From contig CAKKNE010000005.1 of assembly GCA_918797485.1 (NCBI GenBank), positions 992,001 to 1,056,000 of the forward strand: a stretch of DNA of 64,000 nt, given 5' to 3'. Numbering within the stretch: position 1 is the first letter of the stretch; each line of letters starts with the position of its first letter. Shown in pieces: positions 17,573 to 27,007 of the stretch. The DNA comes from Pelagomonas calceolata. Its lineage: Eukaryota > Sar > Pelagophyceae > Pelagomonadales > Pelagomonadaceae. The notes under the pieces are model-generated. The model did no database searches. It saw only the letters and a list, made by a program, of their open reading frames with translations, and was not told the origin of the DNA. The position numbers were made by a program, and so were the translations under genes.

Positions 17573-20035
17573 TCACTTCTGATGCTCCTCGAGCAGCGCG
17601 ACGACGGCGGCTCGTTTCGCATGCTTTGCCAGAGCTAATGCATCCATGCCATGCCCGGGACCAGACGTCGCCGCCCGCGTGATATCGGCGCCCCGCCCTA
17701 ATAATAGCCGCGCCGCGTCGATGTGGCCTTCGTAGCAGGCGAACATAAGCGCCGTGTTACCATAGCTCTCTGTCATATCCATTTCCGCGCCCCGCTCCAA
17801 TAAAAGCCGCATCACATCAATGTGACTACCAAGCGCGGCGACCATCAACGACGTCACACCCTTCGCTGTATTCCAAGTTGACGTGCGGTCGACCTCGGCG
17901 CCGCGCTCCAGCAACAGCCGCGCGGCGTCGGCCTGGCCGACCTGACAAGCAATCCAGAGCGGCGTCTCGCCGTTCCCCATCGTCTGGTCAGTCGCGGCGC
18001 CGCCGTCCAGGAGTTGAGTCATCGCCTCGACGTTGCCGGTCCTTGCTGCAGCGTGAAGTGGGAATTTCGAATCCAAGTGTTCCTCGAGCAGCGCGACGAC
18101 GGCCGAGTGGCCCTGTTGTTTTGCGATGGCCAGCGGCGTCGCGCCTTCATTCATCGCCCGATCGACCGCCGCGCTGTTGTCCAGCAACAGCCGCGCCGCG
18201 TCGACGTGGCCGTTCTGGCAGGCAGCGAACAGCGGTGTCGCACCTTGCTTCTCCGCCCGATCGACCTTCGCGCCGTTGTCTAACAACAGCCGCGCCGCGT
18301 CGACGTGGCCGGTCAGGCAGGCCATTAACAGCGGCGTCGCACTGTCCTCGTCCGCCTTATTAACGTCCGCGCCTTTATCTAATAACAGCCGCGCCGCGTC
18401 GACGCGGCCATACGTGCTAGCGAGATAGAGCGGCGTCCGACCGTCTTTTGTCGCCCGGTCGACCTCCGCGCCGTTGTCCAGCAACAGCCGCGCCGCGTCG
18501 ATTTGGCCGCTCTCGCAAGCCATGTACAACAGCGTCCTGCCGTCCTCGTCCGCCTGGTCAACCTTCTTCGCGCCGCGCTCCAGCAACAGCTGCGCCGCGT
18601 CGATGTGGCCTTTTTCGAAGGCGGCGTACAGCGGCGTCCGGCCGTCCTTGTCCCGATCGACCTCCGCCCCTTTGTCCAGCAACAGCTGCGCCGCGTCCAC
18701 ACTCCCGTTTTCACACGCATGATACAGAATTGTTTTACCATCTTCGCTTAACAGGACCGTCGCACGGGCTAGATCCCGAAACTTCTCGGGATGTGGCACC
18801 CCATTCTCGTCGGTGTACTTGTCCGCGAGCTTGCGCTCCGCGGATCCACGCCCTTTCACGCCCGGATCCGACACGTCGCCCGGCAGCGTCTTCAGCGCAT
18901 CGACCAATATCGTCTGCGCAAGAGCTGCGTCGGCGTACAGCTTGTCGAAGTCAGTCTCGTCTTGTATCAAGTCGAGACGTCGCTCCTTATACTTTTCGAG
19001 CTCGTGGATCCCAGCAACGCCGCGGACCGCCTCGTCGTACGCGCCCTTTGACCGGCGCAGCGGGTCCTCTAGATCTGCAAACGTGTCGAGATTCTTCAAG
19101 CCCGGGAACTTCGCCTCGACCTCGTGCCGCAGCGAGTCCATCGTCACCTCGAGCTCGACGTGCTCCTTCGCGAGTTCAGTCAGGTACGCCCTCACGTCCT
19201 GCCGGTTCCGCGCCTCGTCGACGCGCAGCTCCGACGGCGTGTAGCCGGACATGGCAGACTTGATCTGCGCCTCGTCGCGGCTGGTGACCACGAGTTTGAT
19301 CCACGGCGGCAGCGTCTTGAGCTCGGTCGCGAGCAGCAATAGCACGGGCTTGAGCGCGTCGCGGGGCAGCTCGTCGAGCGCATCTATGACTAATACGAGG
19401 GCGTCGTCCGCGCCACGCGGCGCCTTGACGCTTCGCAACGGCTTCGCTACTAAAGCCTCAAAGAGCTCGTCGACCTTGTCGCTTTCGACGCCCGCGCTCT
19501 CTTTCAGCGCGTCTTCGAAGCCCTCCACCGTCGCGCACAGCATGCCCGCGAGAGAGCGCAGCAGCGCCGTTGGCGCGGACCGCGCCGGCTCGGTGTGCTT
19601 ACAGAAATGCCACGCGGCCGCATTTTGTTTATCGAGCAGTCGCGCGAGCAATTCAGCCGCCGCCACGCTCTTGCCCGTGCCGCCGCCACCCACAACCCAA
19701 AAGAGCTTGGCGCTATCAGCGTCGGTCCGCCAGCGGAGCACCGCCTCGAAGACCCATTCGCGCGTGCCGGGCAGGTGCTGCCCGCGCTTCTCGTTCACGA
19801 TGGCCGAGAAATCCAGCGCCTCCGCAACGCTGGATCGGTCGATGCCGTGGAGCTTTTCGTAAAGCTCCTCGGAGATCGCGGCCTTGGACTCCTTCCAGCA
19901 TTGTATTGCTTCATCCCTGGAGATCTTGGCTTCCGCGAACTTCTCCTCCCACGCGGGCTGCCACCTGGCGCCCGCCAGCTCCTTGGCCTCGGCAAGCGAG
20001 ACCTCCGCCGGGAGAGATGATACACCGCCGCCCAT
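17573..20035 (-). CDS. NACHT-type STAND NTPase with ankyrin repeats (NLR-like)
   Basis: 820 residues. The start MGGGVSSLP is a good N-myristoylation site (Gly2, Ser6). A ~80-residue N-terminal region precedes the NTPase: Walker A GGGGTGKS (116-123), Walker B LVLVIDALDEL (213-223), and KLVVTSRDEAQ as the sensor-1 strand. From about residue 425 to the end run roughly twelve ankyrin repeats, many nearly identical (DGRTPLY-A, DAARLLLDNGAEVDRA), so the DNA shows a ~99 bp periodicity. Sensor-ATPase-repeat is the plan of NLR proteins; a membrane-tethered ligand-sensing switch is inferred. Adjacent near-identical repeats point to recent repeat gain. Confidence 0.8.
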   Translation of the reverse strand: MGGGVSSLPAEVSLAEAKELAGARWQPAWEEKFAEAKISRDEAIQCWKESKAAISEELYEKLHGIDRSSVAEALDFSAIVNEKRGQHLPGTREWVFEAVLRWRTDADSAKLFWVVGGGGTGKSVAAAELLARLLDKQNAAAWHFCKHTEPARSAPTALLRSLAGMLCATVEGFEDALKESAGVESDKVDELFEALVAKPLRSVKAPRGADDALVLVIDALDELPRDALKPVLLLLATELKTLPPWIKLVVTSRDEAQIKSAMSGYTPSELRVDEARNRQDVRAYLTELAKEHVELEVTMDSLRHEVEAKFPGLKNLDTFADLEDPLRRSKGAYDEAVRGVAGIHELEKYKERRLDLIQDETDFDKLYADAALAQTILVDALKTLPGDVSDPGVKGRGSAERKLADKYTDENGVPHPEKFRDLARATVLLSEDGKTILYHACENGSVDAAQLLLDKGAEVDRDKDGRTPLYAAFEKGHIDAAQLLLERGAKKVDQADEDGRTLLYMACESGQIDAARLLLDNGAEVDRATKDGRTPLYLASTYGRVDAARLLLDKGADVNKADEDSATPLLMACLTGHVDAARLLLDNGAKVDRAEKQGATPLFAACQNGHVDAARLLLDNSAAVDRAMNEGATPLAIAKQQGHSAVVALLEEHLDSKFPLHAAARTGNVEAMTQLLDGGAATDQTMGNGETPLWIACQVGQADAARLLLERGAEVDRTSTWNTAKGVTSLMVAALGSHIDVMRLLLERGAEMDMTESYGNTALMFACYEGHIDAARLLLGRGADITRAATSGPGHGMDALALAKHAKRAAVVALLEEHQK

Positions 20036-20261
20036 TTTGGTGCTGCCTGTAAGGGCTGCCTCTCAATTCAGCTGGAGGCTGCCTATCCTTCACTGGATGG
20101 AGGCTCTGGGAATTGCAATGCAAGCTGTCCCCACTCAGGCGCTGGGCACGGGTCGAGACCCTCATTAAACCTTAGCATAAGCCCACTAGTCCTCGCCAAA
20201 ATAGATAAGAGGCCCGGCCCGCTGGTCGTGAGCAGGCGTCCGTGCTTAGAGATGTAGTTGA

Positions 20262-21095
20262 CTATTTATCGGGCGCCCCCTCCTCGCCTCCCAGCAACCT
20301 CTCCCCGAGCATCGCCTCCACGGCGGGGATCAGCTGCTGGCACATGGCGGCCTCGGCGACTGCGTCGCCGGCCGCCTGATCGAGGTTCGCGAGCATGTCC
20401 TTGCGCAAATCCTCCACCTTCGACACGTCAGATACCATCTCGAGGATCTTCGACTCGCGTTTCTGTAGTGACGCGAAAGCTTTCTCCGCGAAGCCTTCGT
20501 CGTCCAGCGCCGCCCGCAACGCCTTGACGCGTTGCGCGACGCCTTCGTGCAACTGTTTTCCTAGACTCGCCTCGAACTCGGCCAGCGTCTCCCGAAAAAT
20601 CTTCACATCAACATCGAGCGCCTGGGCGCACCGCTCGCAGAACGCGTCGTGCGTCTCGACGGATATCTTCTCGGCCTCGACGTAGGCGCCGCACTCCGTT
20701 GCGAGGAAGGCGACGCCGCGGGCGTAGGCATGCGCCGCGTCGCCGGGTTTGTAGTCCTCGGGCCGCTTCTTCTGGAGGTTCTGGAGCTTCACATCCATCC
20801 AGAGCACCGCGAGTTTCGACTCGTCGCGGTCCGGCTTGAGCGACTCGGCCTCGAACTCGTCGAGCGCCTCGCACTCGCCGCCCTCCTTCTTTAGTTGCGC
20901 GACTGCGGCCGCGTAGCGCTTCGAGGCCTTCGTCTCCTCGTCGTCGTCGTCGTCGTCCACTGGTTCGCCGCCGAAGAGGCCTTCGCCGTCGTCGTCGCTG
21001 CCGCCGCGCAGCGCTATGCTCCTCGCACGAGTCTCGTGCAGCGCCGACGCCGTCGTCGCGAGCGCGAGTGCAAGTAGCAGTCTTAGAGATGGCAT
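20262..21095 (-). CDS. Plastid/secretory-targeted helical protein, unknown
   Basis: 277 residues. A signal peptide (MPSLRLLLALALATTASALH) with a stramenopile-style ASAL junction is followed by a basic serine segment, an acidic run (VDDDDDDEETK) and a long mostly helical body rich in Glu/Ala/Lys (FRETLAEFEASLGKQLHEGV). Two CxxC-like cysteines (FCERC) are present. No family recognised. Its promoter side has CTAG copy 4. Confidence 0.5.
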   Translation of the reverse strand: MPSLRLLLALALATTASALHETRARSIALRGGSDDDGEGLFGGEPVDDDDDDEETKASKRYAAAVAQLKKEGGECEALDEFEAESLKPDRDESKLAVLWMDVKLQNLQKKRPEDYKPGDAAHAYARGVAFLATECGAYVEAEKISVETHDAFCERCAQALDVDVKIFRETLAEFEASLGKQLHEGVAQRVKALRAALDDEGFAEKAFASLQKRESKILEMVSDVSKVEDLRKDMLANLDQAAGDAVAEAAMCQQLIPAVEAMLGERLLGGEEGAPDK

Positions 21096-21239
21096 GATTG
21101 GTGCACACGTAGCTCGTATTACTGCACGCTGACTTCACGCCTGCAAGAGCTCGCTTCGGAATGCTGCTTTTGATGGTCTGGCTGCACCGCGGGGGACCGC
21201 TTGTGGCTGCACTTGCAAGGCAAAAGCTTTCACAACTTA

Positions 21240-21262
21240 GCTAGGGCCTGTAAGACACTAGC
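21240..21262 (+). promoter_or_regulatory. CTAG palindrome, copy 4
   Basis: GCTAGGGCCT, then GTAAGACACTAGC, 145 bp 5' of the gene starting at 21095, in the 353-base interval before the end of the next minus-strand gene. Nothing else is recognised there. Confidence 0.65.
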
Positions 21263-21448
21263 AAGGACGCAAGCAGCCGTTTGAGTATCGTTCCTTCGCT
21301 ACTGGTCCAAAGAGATCAATTGGACACGTACAAATGGGAAAAACCGCGCCGCGCAGGAATCGCTCGTAGCCTCGACATAGGGGCGGTCCGGGGATTTATC
21401 TATACACACAAACTGTTAGTCTCAACCCGACGACGCAGCCCCCGGATG

Positions 21449-22171
21449 CTAGTCGCACGGCCCGTCCAACCCTAAATCGCCGGGCAGGCCCGCCCGCCGC
21501 CAGTCCGGGTGTTTTATGGGATACTCGACGTTGTGGCAGGCGACCATCGCGTCGTACTCCGGCGTCAACGGGTCGAAGAACGTCTGGAGGCGCCTAGGGC
21601 GCGCATCTAGCGGCGAGCCCATGGACATGCGTACGGCCTCGGCGACGCGCCATGATCCCAATCGCTCGCAGACGTCGCCGAACTGCCCAGGAACGTACTG
21701 GTCCAGCACATAATCGCGCAACCGCGCGTGCCGCGCCGGATCCAGATACGCGGAATGGAAGGCCCGGTCGATGAGTGACAATGCGAACGGTGAGGGTAAA
21801 CGTCTAGGGCCACTGGGGACGAACTGGAGCTCATTGGAACACGCCGTCGATAATCGCGACGCCAACCCTTCCGAGCCGTCTAATCTTCTACGGGGGTCCG
21901 GGAAGCGCAGGAAGCAGTCGGCGATGGCGCGCCAGTCGGCGAACCACTGCGCCTTGATACTGTTCTTCACGCGCCGACTGATCGGTAGGACGTACGACGT
22001 GGGAAATAAATTTTCGGGCGTGACGTAGAGCGGGTCCGTCGGGGTGGCGTAGCTGACGGCCTCTTCTTCTTGCGCTGCTATTCGGCGGGATCGCCGCGGC
22101 TTCACTGGTGGCGCCCAGGCCGTGCAGAGCTGCAGCAGGCTAGCTGCGAGAATCAATCGTCGTTTCGCCAT
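21449..22171 (-). CDS. Plastid-targeted protein, unknown
   Basis: 240 residues from the ATG at 22169-22171. The N-terminus MAKRRLILAASLLQLCTAWA then PPVKPRRSRR is a signal peptide ending in a TAWAP junction (the ASAFAP-type motif with Trp) and a basic transit peptide, so import into a complex plastid is likely. The mature part has conserved-looking blocks (WFADWRAIADCFLRFPDP, RDYVLDQYVPGQFGDVCERL, FFDPLTPEYDAMVACHNVEY), but I cannot name the family. Confidence 0.55.
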   Translation of the reverse strand: MAKRRLILAASLLQLCTAWAPPVKPRRSRRIAAQEEEAVSYATPTDPLYVTPENLFPTSYVLPISRRVKNSIKAQWFADWRAIADCFLRFPDPRRRLDGSEGLASRLSTACSNELQFVPSGPRRLPSPFALSLIDRAFHSAYLDPARHARLRDYVLDQYVPGQFGDVCERLGSWRVAEAVRMSMGSPLDARPRRLQTFFDPLTPEYDAMVACHNVEYPIKHPDWRRAGLPGDLGLDGPCD

Positions 22172-22262
22172 TGGTGCGCGGTGGAGGCCTCGGCGCTTCA
22201 ACGATGTGGCAATTTATCTTGCTCTGTGCGTCTCGCCCGAGCGCGGGAGTGAAGCGCCCAAT

Positions 22263-22286
22263 GCTAGCGGCATGTAACACACTAGC
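22263..22286 (+). promoter_or_regulatory. CTAG palindrome, copy 5
   Basis: GCTAGCGGCAT then GTAACACACTAGC, in the 334-base divergent interval; 92 bp from the plastid-protein start and 220 bp from the start of the multidomain reductase gene. Confidence 0.65.
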
Positions 22287-22505
22287 AAGCGCGCTGTGCC
22301 ATTTTTGGACGCGTACGCAGCCTGTGGCAAGCATTCGTGCTCGTTCGTACGTCTGCATAAGCGCCTACATATCGCATCACTGCTGCGGCGCGCGTTAGCT
22401 GGGGTGAGCTGCTCGCTGCGTTTGCTGCTGCTCTGGCAAAGAGCCGTGCAAAGCCGGACGCCGGCGCATGCATTTGTAAATGCACCGCTAGCATCGCTGC
22501 GAACA

Positions 22506-25500
22506 ATGCAGAACGACGTCCGGGTCTACACGCCGCCTAGCGGAAAAGCACCAGACGCCACGCCCACGACGCTGATCAATGAAAGAGACGGCGTAATCGC
22601 TTTGGGTGCCTTAGACGCGACGTTCGCGCGCCACCCGGCCCGCGTGCAGCTGCTGCTGATCGTCGACGCAAAAATTCATGAGGGACGGTTCCGCGACGCC
22701 GTCGAAGTCGCGATCGAAGGCATAGCGCTGGGCCCCGTGCGGATGAATGGCGGCAGCGGCTGCGCGTTGAGTGTTGTCGAGAGCCAAGACGAGGCCCTCT
22801 TCTCCCAAAGACCGCCGTCGCCCCTCCTGTTCACGCGGGAGCCCTGTTCCGCGCCCCTGGCGTGGCGTCTGTCCATTGGACCGACAAAGTCTGCGATCGG
22901 CCTCAGCTTCGACCACGCTTTGTGTGATGTGGGCGGCGCCGTCTTACTACTCAAGCGGGCCTCGCGGGCCTACACTAGTGATCCGCCGCTGGCGCTGAGC
23001 CTCGACCGGAGCTGCCAAAGTAAAGTAGCTGCCTTACGCGCTGACACCCCCGTCGAACGGGTCAAGCCGCGGAAGGGCGGTTGTTTGGTCGTCGACTTCG
23101 CGTCTCATTGTGAAGCGGCGCCCGGCCGGACGCGCCACGCGGTCCTATTCGCGGACCTCGTCGCTGTTTTACGGGAGGCCGGCTGTAAAATAGACACGCT
23201 CTCCTTCGCGCGCGATTGTCGAGGGCGCCAGCTTCCGAGCGACCACTTCGGGAACGCGTCGGTGCTCGTGGAGATGCCCGCTGACTCGCCTTTGATAGAT
23301 TATGTGAATGCGCCAGGCGTCGTCAACTGCCTCGCTTCCGTCCACGTCACGTCGTGGGCGCGCGGCGCCGACGGCACCTACTTTGGTGGAAACGCGGCGA
23401 TGGCCGTGGGCCCTGCCACTCTCAAAGCCGCGGCGGCCTACTGTTCAGCGAGGGGCGGCCAGCCCAATATAACAATTGTGCCGGACGGCGACGGCCTGCA
23501 AGTGCTGCTGGTCGCGCCCACGGACCTCGCGAAGCGCGTGGCCCAGGTCCTTCGGAAGCGGTCGCAACAACGGCCCGTCGTCGTCTTCTTCCGGGGCGTT
23601 GGGGACCTGGGCGACGCGTGGGCGGCGCGGTTGCAGGGCGCCTGGGACGTCGTGCTCCCGGAGCCACCATCTCACGAAGGGTGGTTTCCCCTCTCTTTAC
23701 CCGTGACCGAGGCCGTGGCCGTGCCTGCTGAAGTTATCGACGCCGCCCGACGAGTCGTAGACACGTTTAAAGAAAGGAAGGTCGTGGTGGGCGGCTTCTC
23801 CCAGGGCGGCGCTTTAGCGTTAGCAGTGGCGTCGTCTCATTTGAAAGGTGTGGTGGCCGTGTCCGCCTGGGCTTCTTCAGAAAAGGTCGCGGCTCCCACG
23901 TACTTCTCGGTCGGCACGGCGGACCCGACCGTCTTGTTCGCGGTCGGCAAGGCGTCGGGCCTGCGCCTTCGCGGTGCGACCGTGAAACACGTGCAGCGCG
24001 CGAAGCACGGTCCCACGAACGCTGAACTCGAGGCCGTGCGTTCATTCATTGGAGACTGCCTAACACCAAAAAAAGGGGGCTGCGCGGCCTGCGGTTCATC
24101 AATAAACGACGAGGCGTGTCGCTACCGCTGCGTTCATGAAAATTGCGACGATGTAATTCAATGCGCCGAGTGCTCGACGAAGTGCGCGCGCTGCGACGGT
24201 AATTTACATGAGGACCGGGCATCACCATTAGTATTGCGACGCGAGTTATTCAGGGAGGTGTTGCGTGGAAACAACGAAGACCCCCGTTTGTTACTCGAGC
24301 GCGCCTTTGACGTCTATGCAGCAAGGCCGTTAATAGGTGAGAACAACGAGTGGTGGACCTACGCCCAGTGCGGCCGCGCCGCGAAGGCGCTGGCGTCGAA
24401 GCTGCCGGATGATGGGATTGTATGTATCCACGGCCGCAATTCAAAAGGCTGGCTGATTGCGGACTGGGCCTGCGCCCTAAAACGGGCGCCGTCCCTCGCC
24501 GTCGACGCGTCCGTATCGGTGGAGGAGGCCCACGCCCTCGCGTCTCGTTCTGAAAAATTGACGTGCGCGGTCGTCGACGATCATGAAGCTTGGTGCGCGC
24601 TCGACGGGAACCTGAGCGTGCTGCGCCTCTCTGATGACTCCTCCATCGAAGCACCCTTCACCAAACGGCCTTCGTCGGAACCGGTGACCTGCTTGCTGAC
24701 GCTTGGAAGTACTGGTTCTCCGAAGCCGCTCCGGTTCTCCTCAAATGATTGGGCCGACTGGTGTGGAAGTTCAGTCAAAAGCAAGAGGGAGCGCAACGCC
24801 CTGGAACGGCGCTCGGTGCGCGTGTCGTGTCAGGCCCTCGTCGCGCCTCTCGCACATGGTTTGAGTCGCCGCATGGCGTGGTCAGAAGTGCTGCACGGAG
24901 GCCGGTTAGGTATTGTTGATACGCGAAACGACGTCGTCTCTCAGATCAGAAAGTACGCCCCGACCCACCTAAGCGGGGCGCCGCGCTTCTATTCATTATA
25001 CAGCGGGAAATCTGGAAAATTGTTGGCGGGGCCGCGACTCCGCTTCGTGGCCGTCGGCGGTGCTGCCGTGCCGCGGTCGCTCGTCGCTTCCCTAAAGAAA
25101 CGGTTCCCGGAGGCGGCCGTGAGCGACGGCTACGGCATGTCCGAGGTGCCCGGCGGCATCGCGCGGGACGGCAAGGTTTTATCCGGCGTCACCGTGAAAA
25201 TAAGTGAAGACGGCGAGATTCTGGTGAAGACGGCGCGGGGGCGCATCCGAAACGTGGAGGAGGGTCAGTGGTTTCACACGGGCGACTTAGGACGATTTAT
25301 CGACGGGCGGTTGGAGGTGCTCGACCGCAAGGCTGATTCTGTGAAACTCGAGAACGGCGAGTGGCTCGCGCCGCAACGAGTGGAGCACGCGTTGGAGAGT
25401 TGTGATTCCGTCAAAGCTTGTGTCGTGATCGCGCGCGCGGGCTGGGCGGCGCCCGTCGCCGTCGTCGTCACGGAGGCGTCTCTCGAAGAAGTGAAGGAGG

Positions 25501-26807
25501 AGGCGCGAGGTTGTGTGTTGGCGCCCTGGGAGGTGCCCCGCTTTATTTTGAGGCGCGACCCTTTCGATGAGAAGGAATGCAGCGCGCACGGGAAGATAAG
25601 GAGGCACGTCGTCGCCGCAACCCACGGCCTCGTCGAAAACTGGGGGTCGTCGCTCGTCGAGCGCGCTTTGAAATTCCTGGCCGCGCCCTACGCGCCGGCC
25701 TTCGGCGAAGGTGAGGGCTGGTGGGCGGCCGCGGGCGGCGACTCGGTCGCCGCCGCGCGGCTGGCCGGGACCTGGACGGGCTCTTCAATATCCGCCGGCG
25801 ACGTCTTAAGATTGGCGCCGCGCGACCTCCACCGCAAGGCGCATGGTGTTTGTGAGGACCAGAAGGTTGATTGGGCCCGCGAGTGCGCGACGACACCACA
25901 CTCAGTCACAATGTTGCCGCGGCGATGCGCCGTGCTCCTGACGGGCGCCACGGGCCTGCTCGGGCCGCACTTACTGAGGGAGCTCGAAGATCGGGACCTC
26001 TGGGTGTTGTGCCGGCCGCCGGCGGCGCGACTCAGCACGACCGCGATCGTGTTGGAGGCGGACCTCGCGCGCGAAGACCTGGGCCTGTCGGACGATGATT
26101 TGAAAAGGTTGCGGGCGGCGGGCATCTCCGTGATCGTCCACAGCGCCGCGTGCGTCGATGCGCAAAAGACCTACGACGAGTTGAGAGACGTGAATGTCGA
26201 GTCCCTCGAACGGCTCGTCCATGCGTGCGCGTCGTCGCCGAGCGTGGTGCTGGTCTCGACGCTCTCGGTCGTTCCCAAACGGGCAGAAGGCTGGGACGGG
26301 GTTGGTCTCGTGCCGCCGGCCTGTGCTGAAGCTCTAGAAACGGGCTACGCGCGGTCGAAGCTGGTGGCGGAGCACCGCTTGAGTGCTTTGCGCGTCGGCG
26401 GCGCCGTCGCGCGGCTCGGGCTGCTGGACGGGCCCGGGAACTGGCTCGAGCTCACGTTGGCCGCTTGTGCGGCTATCGGCGCGGCGCCGGAGGGGTTGCC
26501 TCCTTTTGTTGGTGTGCTTGCGCCGCAGGTCGCCGCCTCGCGTTTGGTCCGATTGGTGGACGAGGCGTCGTCCGACATCCTATTTGTTGACGTCGACGCG
26601 ACGGCCTGCGGCGTCGCGCCGGTCTCTGTTTCTGATCGGGTTGCGGAGCTCGAGCGGCTCCCCTACGAGGCGTGGCGGCGGAAATGCGCCGAGGCCGGGG
26701 GCGTCGCGGGCGCGCGCGCCGTCGCGGCGCTGCCTCCTTCCGGGGGCTTTCCTTCCGGGGCGCGGCGGCGGTTGCGGGAGATTCGATCCTCCCTTGTTGT
26801 TGAGTGA
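22506..26807 (+). CDS. Multidomain acyltransferase-hydrolase-ZZ-adenylation-carrier-reductase protein (NRPS/CAR-like)
   Basis: 1,433 residues in one exon from the ATG at 22506. In order: a BAHD/condensation-like acyltransferase domain with HALCD (HxxxD, His ~137); an acyl-protein-thioesterase-like alpha/beta hydrolase with GFSQGG (Ser ~432) and a late KHGP His; a ZZ-type zinc finger (CAACG ... CRYRCVHENCDDVIQCAEC, ~525-575); an AMP-forming adenylation domain (~582-1045; LTLGSTGSPKPL, DGYGMSEVPGG, HTGDLGRF, LDRKADSVKLENGEW); a carrier domain with GGDSVAAARL (pantetheine Ser ~1080); and an NAD(P)H thioester-reductase domain (LLTGATGLLGPHLL, IVHSAACVDA, YARSKLVAEHRL). Adenylation-carrier-reductase is the logic of carboxylic acid reductases and alpha-aminoadipate reductase: activate an acid, load it, release it as an aldehyde. 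The front domains suggest extra acyl transfer and release. Substrate unknown. Confidence 0.8.
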   Translation: MQNDVRVYTPPSGKAPDATPTTLINERDGVIALGALDATFARHPARVQLLLIVDAKIHEGRFRDAVEVAIEGIALGPVRMNGGSGCALSVVESQDEALFSQRPPSPLLFTREPCSAPLAWRLSIGPTKSAIGLSFDHALCDVGGAVLLLKRASRAYTSDPPLALSLDRSCQSKVAALRADTPVERVKPRKGGCLVVDFASHCEAAPGRTRHAVLFADLVAVLREAGCKIDTLSFARDCRGRQLPSDHFGNASVLVEMPADSPLIDYVNAPGVVNCLASVHVTSWARGADGTYFGGNAAMAVGPATLKAAAAYCSARGGQPNITIVPDGDGLQVLLVAPTDLAKRVAQVLRKRSQQRPVVVFFRGVGDLGDAWAARLQGAWDVVLPEPPSHEGWFPLSLPVTEAVAVPAEVIDAARRVVDTFKERKVVVGGFSQGGALALAVASSHLKGVVAVSAWASSEKVAAPTYFSVGTADPTVLFAVGKASGLRLRGATVKHVQRAKHGPTNAELEAVRSFIGDCLTPKKGGCAACGSSINDEACRYRCVHENCDDVIQCAECSTKCARCDGNLHEDRASPLVLRRELFREVLRGNNEDPRLLLERAFDVYAARPLIGENNEWWTYAQCGRAAKALASKLPDDGIVCIHGRNSKGWLIADWACALKRAPSLAVDASVSVEEAHALASRSEKLTCAVVDDHEAWCALDGNLSVLRLSDDSSIEAPFTKRPSSEPVTCLLTLGSTGSPKPLRFSSNDWADWCGSSVKSKRERNALERRSVRVSCQALVAPLAHGLSRRMAWSEVLHGGRLGIVDTRNDVVSQIRKYAPTHLSGAPRFYSLYSGKSGKLLAGPRLRFVAVGGAAVPRSLVASLKKRFPEAAVSDGYGMSEVPGGIARDGKVLSGVTVKISEDGEILVKTARGRIRNVEEGQWFHTGDLGRFIDGRLEVLDRKADSVKLENGEWLAPQRVEHALESCDSVKACVVIARAGWAAPVAVVVTEASLEEVKEEARGCVLAPWEVPRFILRRDPFDEKECSAHGKIRRHVVAATHGLVENWGSSLVERALKFLAAPYAPAFGEGEGWWAAAGGDSVAAARLAGTWTGSSISAGDVLRLAPRDLHRKAHGVCEDQKVDWARECATTPHSVTMLPRRCAVLLTGATGLLGPHLLRELEDRDLWVLCRPPAARLSTTAIVLEADLAREDLGLSDDDLKRLRAAGISVIVHSAACVDAQKTYDELRDVNVESLERLVHACASSPSVVLVSTLSVVPKRAEGWDGVGLVPPACAEALETGYARSKLVAEHRLSALRVGGAVARLGLLDGPGNWLELTLAACAAIGAAPEGLPPFVGVLAPQVAASRLVRLVDEASSDILFVDVDATACGVAPVSVSDRVAELERLPYEAWRRKCAEAGGVAGARAVAALPPSGGFPSGARRRLREIRSSLVVE

Positions 26808-26850
26808 CTCGTTGTAATCTCCTTTGAGTGTCTAGAAAATAAGACGAATT

Positions 26851-26872
26851 GCTAGTATCTTACTGCCGCTAC
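26851..26872 (-). promoter_or_regulatory. CTAG palindrome, copy 6
   Basis: GCTAGTATCTTAC then TGCCGCTAC, between the end of the multidomain gene and the PDE12-like gene, 136 bp 5' of the latter's start. Confidence 0.6.
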
Positions 26873-27007
26873 CTAAATCACGCGCATCAGGTTTTGTGAC
26901 ACGAACGACTCGCATAACTGGCGCTGTGTGCGGCAGCGCATTTGTGCGTGCATGCGAAAGAGTCTTGCGCTGCAAAACGACGACGCGCAGCGATTTGGCA
27001 CACATTG

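Noticed and set aside
17600-18740. Regular ~99-bp near-identical units resembling a tandem repeat or CRISPR-like array
   Set aside because: They are in frame and encode ankyrin repeats of the STAND protein; there are no unique spacers.
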